Assembly: GCA_011390155.1 (NCBI GenBank)
Contig: JAABSW010000002.1
Location: 98,106 to 162,105, forward strand
From: Clostridiaceae bacterium
GTDB lineage: Bacteria > Bacillota > Clostridia > Peptostreptococcales > Tindalliaceae
DNA length: 64,000 nucleotides
Direction of reading: 5' to 3'
A model generated the notes under the pieces. It did not search any database, was not told where the DNA came from, and saw only the letters and a program-made list of their open reading frames with translations. This document shows positions 59,918 through 64,000 of this stretch, piece after piece; within the stretch, counting starts at the first letter, position 1, and every line of letters begins with the position of its first letter. The position numbers and the translations under genes were made by a program.

Positions 59918-60271
59918 TTGGATTATGAAACAATTTTCAAAGCCATGGGAGAAAGTACACGCATTAAAATTGTAAAGCTGCTTTCCACTAAACCCATGTA
60001 TGTGTGTGAGCTTGAATCCGTTCTTGAAATGAGCCAGCCAAGAATTTCTCAACATTTGCGAATACTAAAACAGGCCGGTTTGGTCACTATGCAAAAAGAA
60101 GGCCAGCGAGCGATTTATTCCATCGATGAAAATGCCTTCGAAGCATGGATCACCGGGTTTACTGGTTTTCTTCGGCAGTCTCTTGAAAACCTGCCTGATT
60201 ACCAGCAGGAAATCAAGCGAATTGAAGCCATGGCAAACGATCCATCCATCTCTAAATGTAAAAATCTATAA
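59918..60271 (+). CDS. ArsR-family winged-helix regulator
   Basis: 117 aa, started from TTG 59918, with AAGGAGG 8 nt upstream and a promoter that excludes the longer frame. HTH region: YETIFKAMGESTRIKIVKLLSTKPMYVCELESVLEMSQPRISQHLRILKQAGLVTMQKEGQRAIYSI, typical of ArsR/SmtB repressors. A Cys in VCELE lies at the position of the arsenic/metal-binding helix, and another near the end (SKCKNL). Might sense metalloids or thiol-reactive metals or redox. Convergent with a thioredoxin-like gene that shares a terminator; no transport gene is next to it. Confidence 0.9.
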   Translation: MDYETIFKAMGESTRIKIVKLLSTKPMYVCELESVLEMSQPRISQHLRILKQAGLVTMQKEGQRAIYSIDENAFEAWITGFTGFLRQSLENLPDYQQEIKRIEAMANDPSISKCKNL

Positions 60272-60320
60272 GACCAAAAAAAATAACAACCTTCCAAAGG
60301 GTTGTTATTTTTGGTCTTAT
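60268..60320. terminator. Bidirectional terminator between the ArsR-type and thioredoxin-like genes
   Basis: Long inverted repeat (ATAAGACCAAAAA... and ...TTTTTGGTCTTAT with inner ATAACAACC/GGTTGTTAT), with T-runs in both directions. Confidence 0.85.
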
Positions 60321-60334
60321 TTCCAGTCAATCTC

Positions 60335-60568
60335 TTATTTTTGCAATACTTCCTTAAGTTTATCAACGTCCAGTACTTTCCCAGATGAAATCATTTTTTC
60401 ATCCACCACCAAACCCGGCGTTTGAAGCACCCCGTAAGCAGCGATGGTTTTAAAATCTTCCACCTTTTCAACCTCGGCGCTCATGTTAAGTTGTTGCAAC
60501 GCGTCCTTCACATTGCTTTCCAATTTTTTACAGTTTTTGCAACCTGAACCCAGTATTTTAATGTTCAT
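60335..60568 (-). CDS. Thioredoxin-fold redox protein (MTH895/redox-active disulfide type)
   Basis: 77 aa. Start at ATG 60568 with GAGGAGG. IKILGSGCKNCKKLE has the CxxC disulfide (Cys10, Cys13). AYGVLQTPGLVVDEKMISSGKV has the cis-Pro (TPGLVV) that faces it. The small size and CKNC are typical of archaeal/bacterial redox-active disulfide protein 2. Likely a thiol-disulfide exchange or metal-transfer partner. Often found beside ArsR-type regulators and permeases; here only the ArsR gene is near, in convergent orientation. Confidence 0.88.
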   Translation of the reverse strand: MNIKILGSGCKNCKKLESNVKDALQQLNMSAEVEKVEDFKTIAAYGVLQTPGLVVDEKMISSGKVLDVDKLKEVLQK

Positions 60569-60652
60569 ATAAATACCTCCTCGTTTTATCAATATATAAA
60601 TATATCTTTATGCATAAGTGTAACCTCTTGTCTCCTCATTGTCAACCTCAAT

Positions 60653-60682
60653 AAAAAAGAACACGGATGTTTCCGTGCTCTT
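60653..60682 (-). terminator. Terminator of the GNAT gene at 60.7 kb
   Basis: AAGAGCACGGA pairs with TCCGTGTTCTT on the minus strand with a 4-nt loop and a TTTT tail. Confidence 0.8.
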
Positions 60683-60699
60683 GAACTTGACACCTTCAC

Positions 60700-61248
60700 T
60701 TATTTTTGAGGAGGAAGCAGCTTGTCAAAATGAAGTTCCATGATATAACGATGGTGTCCTTCACCGTATTCATCCTCATTTTCGCCAGTGATTTCAAATC
60801 CGACTTTATCCTTGTACAGTTTAATAGCCGGTGCATTTTCAATGTCCACTGTCAGCCCCATCTTTGAAAATCCCTGGTCTTCCAGGTTGCGAATGATGGC
60901 CACAAGAAAATGATAACCCAGTCCTTGACCCTGCAGGTCTTCGGAAATGGCGTAATCAAAAAGATAACACTTTTGAAGGTCTTCCCAATCGCGCATGAGT
61001 ATGGCAATACCAATAATCTTCTTTTTGTCTTCTTCCCGCAATACATACACGTTCCCATGACGAATTTGTGGTACCAGTCCCCATTCGTCCATTCCAAGAT
61101 CACCGAATATGTCAAGTCCGAAATTTACCATACGTTTGAGCAGGTTTACGTTATAGTCCTGTACCAAATAGACTTTAAGATTTCCCACTTCACCGTCCAG
61201 GTTTTCTATCACTTTTCGGGGTAGTTTTGATGCTTCTTCTAAATACAA
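60700..61248 (-). CDS. GNAT acetyltransferase
   Basis: 182 aa. GNAT motifs: NVYVLREEDKKKIIGIAILMRDW, CYLFDYAISEDLQGQGLGYHFLVAIIRNL with the acetyl-CoA loop Q-G-Q-G-L-G, and GLTVDIENAPAIKLYKDKVGFEITG. The start is a TTG (61248) with AAGGAG 8 nt upstream. Alone on the minus strand between the thioredoxin-like and MBL genes, with its own terminator. Substrate unknown. Confidence 0.9.
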   Translation of the reverse strand: MYLEEASKLPRKVIENLDGEVGNLKVYLVQDYNVNLLKRMVNFGLDIFGDLGMDEWGLVPQIRHGNVYVLREEDKKKIIGIAILMRDWEDLQKCYLFDYAISEDLQGQGLGYHFLVAIIRNLEDQGFSKMGLTVDIENAPAIKLYKDKVGFEITGENEDEYGEGHHRYIMELHFDKLLPPQK

Positions 61249-61405
61249 AATACCAACTCCTTATTTGATTTTCTTCATTATACTTTAAAAACACTGTCAT
61301 TGCAAGTAATTGACGTTTCAGCACCTTTTGGAATCCTTTTTTTGTTAAAGTATCTAAACGATAATATACCCTCTATTTCAGCCTGATTACCTCTTTTTCC
61401 AGAAA

Positions 61406-62308
61406 TTATTCAACCCTTTGCCACTTGAAACAGGCTTCCTCCACCATGTGTTTCACTTTATTGATTTCTGACATTGCAGAAAGGTGAGCCGCAAAAGCCG
61501 TTCTGTATAAGTGGTACTGGCTGATGGTGTCCAGTCCCACCTGTTGCTCATGGCAAAAAGAACTGAGCAGTTGGTCAATGGTTGATGCATCATGGGTGTG
61601 ATCCAATAACCAGTTATCAATGAAATCAAGGGCTTCAACGTTTCGATTGATTAAATCCATGGCTTGTTCCATGGGTTCGCCGTGAGCAGGAACACACAGG
61701 TCAAATGACACTTCCCGCATCATTTCCAATGAACTTCTGTGGCGGTTCACATCAGCATTGAATGGTATTAGATGCTTGTCCAGATAGGCTTTACCCAACA
61801 ATACATCAGCCGAAAAAAGAATACCCTCATAAAAAATACCAGTTTGCTGCATTGAATGGCCGGGTAATGGGATCAAATGAATGGTAAATCCGTCAACTAC
61901 AACACTCCCCTGCTCAGTGGTAAAAACTTCCTGCACCGTAGAAGGTTTTGCCTGAAGAAATTTGTTCTGTAAAGCCGCAGGTGGATGAGCACCTCCAAAC
62001 AACGCCAAGGACTCTAAATAAGGATTTTCCATAAACGGTTTTTCCAGGACGGGTGCTATTACAGGCAATTGCAGTTGTTTTTGAAGCTGTGCATTTCCCC
62101 CGCAATGATCTGCATGAGAATGGGTGTTGATGATGGCAACGGGCCTTATGCCTTCGCTTTCCAGCAGACGAAGTATTTTTTTTGCATGATCCTTGTCAAG
62201 TCCAGTATCCACAATCACAGCCTTTTCATTTTTTATGAGGAATCCAGTGTTGACGGGGGCTGCCATATAAGCCACTTCTTTGTTAAGCCATTTCAGTGTT
62301 GGTTTCAT
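61406..62308 (-). CDS. MBL-fold metallo-hydrolase
   Basis: 300 aa. Metallo-beta-lactamase fold: INTHSHADHCGG gives the HxHxDH zinc motif. IHLIPLPGHSMQQTGIFYEG, GILFSADVLLGKAYL and VPAHGEPMEQAMDLINRNVEALDF supply the remaining ligands and the C-terminal helices of the glyoxalase II-like group. Cytoplasmic; substrate unknown. GGGAGG precedes the ATG. Divergent from the nitroreductase-like gene at 62.4 kb. Confidence 0.9.
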   Translation of the reverse strand: MKPTLKWLNKEVAYMAAPVNTGFLIKNEKAVIVDTGLDKDHAKKILRLLESEGIRPVAIINTHSHADHCGGNAQLQKQLQLPVIAPVLEKPFMENPYLESLALFGGAHPPAALQNKFLQAKPSTVQEVFTTEQGSVVVDGFTIHLIPLPGHSMQQTGIFYEGILFSADVLLGKAYLDKHLIPFNADVNRHRSSLEMMREVSFDLCVPAHGEPMEQAMDLINRNVEALDFIDNWLLDHTHDASTIDQLLSSFCHEQQVGLDTISQYHLYRTAFAAHLSAMSEINKVKHMVEEACFKWQRVE

Positions 62309-62445
62309 GAATTGTCCTCCCTGTAGATTCTCTTAAATAACTTCAAAATCACTGTACCTTGTTTTTTTTCTTTCTATAGGGGTATTTTATCAGTAACCAT
62401 CGACAAATATCAACATCGGTCATTTAACTTGAAGGAGGCGGCTAT

Positions 62446-63273
62446 ATGAGTTTTTTACAGACAATCGAAAGCATGAAAACAGTGAGAGATTTTCGGGATG
62501 ACCCGGTTCCATCCACTATTCTGAAACGTTTAATCAGGAAAACCCAATCAGAAAAAGGGTTACTCCCTGACACAACCTTTTCAGTAAGGTTAATTGAAGA
62601 TGGACCAGGTTTTTTCCAACTGCTGAATGGTAAAGCAGGGTATTTTGGAAAAATGATCGCTGCTCCTCATTACATTGTCCTTTTTGATGAACCGAAAACC
62701 GGTGTTTATGAAAACAGTGGGTATGTCATGGAAAAACTTCGTTTGTCAGCCTGGGAAGAAGAACTAGGCACCTGTTGGATCAGCCTTGATGAGCGTGTTG
62801 ATGCAGCACCCTGGGTTGTCGACCCGGTAGAAGCACCTCCCATGGCACTGGTGGCCATTGGCTACCCTGAACATGGTATTTTTCGCCAGGATGTATTGAA
62901 AAAAAGTGCTCGACTTCCCCTTACCGACCTGGTTTACCTGGAAAAATGGGGACAAAAGTGTCCCGTGGAAGAGTTGGAAGTAAGAGGCATGTCTGAAATC
63001 TTTTATTATGGAAAGTTGGCACCTTCCTGGGGCAACCGACAACCTTGGCGGTTTATTTTGCACCAGGAAAAAATATACCTGGCCCTCCTTGTTGATGATC
63101 AGGAAAACCGTGCCCTGACTGACGCAGGCATTGTGATGTTATACATCCAACAAGCCGCTCATGACAAAGGCTTCTCTATGAAGTGGCAGTTACTGGAAAG
63201 GGAACCTGCCCTGGCCAGTGAAATGGGTCTTCCTGAAACGTATCGATTGATTGGCCTTTTTAGCTTCAACTAA
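62446..63273 (+). CDS. TM1586-type nitroreductase-like flavoprotein
   Basis: 275 aa. Two nitroreductase-like halves in one chain, the arrangement of the TM1586 NiRdase family: MKTVRDFRDDPVPSTILKRLI, GYVMEKLRLSAWEEELGTCWI and PPMALVAIGYPE in the first half, then EIFYYGKLAPSWGNRQPWRFILH and DAGIVMLYIQQAAHDKGF in the second. Probably binds FMN. The first half has a TVRDF form of the FMN phosphate motif. AAGGAGG precedes the ATG. Reaction unknown. Confidence 0.85.
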   Translation: MSFLQTIESMKTVRDFRDDPVPSTILKRLIRKTQSEKGLLPDTTFSVRLIEDGPGFFQLLNGKAGYFGKMIAAPHYIVLFDEPKTGVYENSGYVMEKLRLSAWEEELGTCWISLDERVDAAPWVVDPVEAPPMALVAIGYPEHGIFRQDVLKKSARLPLTDLVYLEKWGQKCPVEELEVRGMSEIFYYGKLAPSWGNRQPWRFILHQEKIYLALLVDDQENRALTDAGIVMLYIQQAAHDKGFSMKWQLLEREPALASEMGLPETYRLIGLFSFN

Positions 63274-63295
63274 TTTATGGCCCAATAAACGACAG

Positions 63296-63328
63296 AAAAG
63301 CAGTCTTCTTTACGTGAAGACTGCTTTT
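63296..63328. terminator. Bidirectional terminator between the nitroreductase-like and VanW genes
   Basis: Perfect 13-bp stem AAAAGCAGTCTTC/GAAGACTGCTTTT with a 7-nt loop. T-runs on both strands. Confidence 0.88.
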
Positions 63329-63334
63329 GCACGT

Positions 63335-64000
63335 TTACTTTTTATCCTTTGTGAGCTTCCCACTCCCAAGGCGAACAATTTCGTCCACCGGTGGATAATG
63401 ATCCTCTGAAATCAATTCTTCCATTCTATGGCCATCCTCATCTTCCATGATCCGGTATACCTGAAGCCAATGTCCTTTTTTCCCGGCCCGTTCCACCACT
63501 TTCGCCCCCATGTCCAGCATGTCATCCTCCACGATGGTGGTGGAAGGTAAAAGCACGCGATGTTGCCTGATTTCCACAGAAACACGGGGAATCTGCAAAT
63601 CTTTGGCTCCAAAAAGTGCTGTTATGTACTCTTCTCCTTCAACCCATGTCCCAATCATAACAGGTGCTGCATATGGATTTTCAAAAACAAGGTCTTTGGT
63701 GCCGCTGGCCACAGCTGCGTCCATTCCAAGAGGTAAATACCCTATGGGCACACTATGATGCCAACGTTCAACAATGGTAAACCCAGCCCGCAGGGCGGTC
63801 TGGTACAGCGTGCTGCTTACCTGACAAACACCTCCGCCAATGCCCAACACCACCCGGCCGTTGGCAATGACCGGCGCCGGTTGAAATCCTTCTTCTGGTA
63901 ATACATCTCCCACCGTATCATTAAAAGAAAACAGTTCTCCCGGCAAAATACGGGTACTGTTGATGCGTTCACCCGCAAGGCGAATGTTTGTCTTGCGGTT
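63335..64000 (-). CDS. VanW-family protein (N-terminus off window)
   Basis: 221 codons of the C-terminal part of a VanW protein; the frame continues through the right edge. NRKTNIRLAGERINSTRILPGELFSFNDTVG starts the VanW domain. EEGFQPAPVI, LGIGGGVCQVSSTLYQTALRAGFTIVERWHHSVPIGYLPLGMDAAVASG and FENPYAAPVMI are all family segments. A G5-like tail is seen in VEIRQHRVLLPSTTIVED. VanW proteins are cell-wall linked; the original was found in a vancomycin-resistance cluster but the function is unknown. The upstream part would normally have a signal peptide. Confidence 0.92.
   Translation of the reverse strand, partial: NRKTNIRLAGERINSTRILPGELFSFNDTVGDVLPEEGFQPAPVIANGRVVLGIGGGVCQVSSTLYQTALRAGFTIVERWHHSVPIGYLPLGMDAAVASGTKDLVFENPYAAPVMIGTWVEGEEYITALFGAKDLQIPRVSVEIRQHRVLLPSTTIVEDDMLDMGAKVVERAGKKGHWLQVYRIMEDEDGHRMEELISEDHYPPVDEIVRLGSGKLTKDKK

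Overview
This 64 kb window looks like chromosome of an anaerobic, moderately GC-balanced Firmicute of the class Clostridia. The reasons are split glycine decarboxylase genes (gcvPA/gcvPB), formate-THF ligase with FolD, a class II superoxide reductase, an encapsulin with its ferritin-like cargo, strong AGGAGG ribosome-binding sites, sigma-A type promoters and compact same-strand operons. A TRAP transporter cluster that includes an ectoine-hydrolase-like enzyme hints at a saline or alkaline habitat, but that is inference. No rRNA, tRNA, IS element, phage gene or CRISPR array was recognised.

Layout. 1-5.9 kb (minus strand): a class V aminotransferase cut by the left edge, dUTPase, a DapA-family aldolase, glutamate dehydrogenase, a MATE exporter and a nitroreductase. 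6.0-6.5 kb: a metal-type lipoprotein behind a Fur-family box. 6.6-14.9 kb (plus strand): a seven-gene translationally coupled operon holding two GNAT-fold acyltransferases, three paralogous B12-binding radical SAM enzymes, a fourth radical SAM enzyme and a class I methyltransferase. This operon is the best candidate for an undescribed biosynthetic system. 15-20.9 kb: argH, then mutY, rmuC, a DUF418 membrane protein and a 2-Cys peroxiredoxin behind a perfect Fur-type box. 21.2-29.2 kb (plus strand): a small PH-like protein, a large membrane-anchored zinc-ribbon protein with an extracytoplasmic HExxH domain, a second zinc-ribbon membrane protein, LemA and a DUF2207 protein. This is a second candidate system.

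29.2-38.9 kb (minus strand) is a one-carbon/glycine block: fhs, folD, then a tandem glycine riboswitch controlling gcvT-gcvH-gcvPA-gcvPB-lpdA. FolD lacks residues needed for cyclohydrolase activity, which implies a separate cyclohydrolase. 39-51.3 kb (minus strand): a GNAT/DMT pair, then a catabolic region running panB-like, U32-like protein, divergent glutamate-dehydrogenase paralog, IclR regulator, M20 amidohydrolase, TRAP transporter (P, Q, M), Asp/Glu-racemase-like protein and a DoeA/EutD-like M24 hydrolase. A strong promoter upstream of panB carries an inverted repeat at its start point.

51.7-55.3 kb: a heterodimeric ABC exporter. 55.3-64 kb: GNAT proteins, a metallophosphoesterase, a ComFB protein, encapsulin with encapsulated ferritin, an aminotransferase remnant, superoxide reductase, an ArsR regulator, a thioredoxin-like protein, an MBL-fold hydrolase, a TM1586-type nitroreductase and a VanW protein cut by the right edge. 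Peroxiredoxin, superoxide reductase and encapsulated ferritin together give an oxidative-stress and iron-handling theme.
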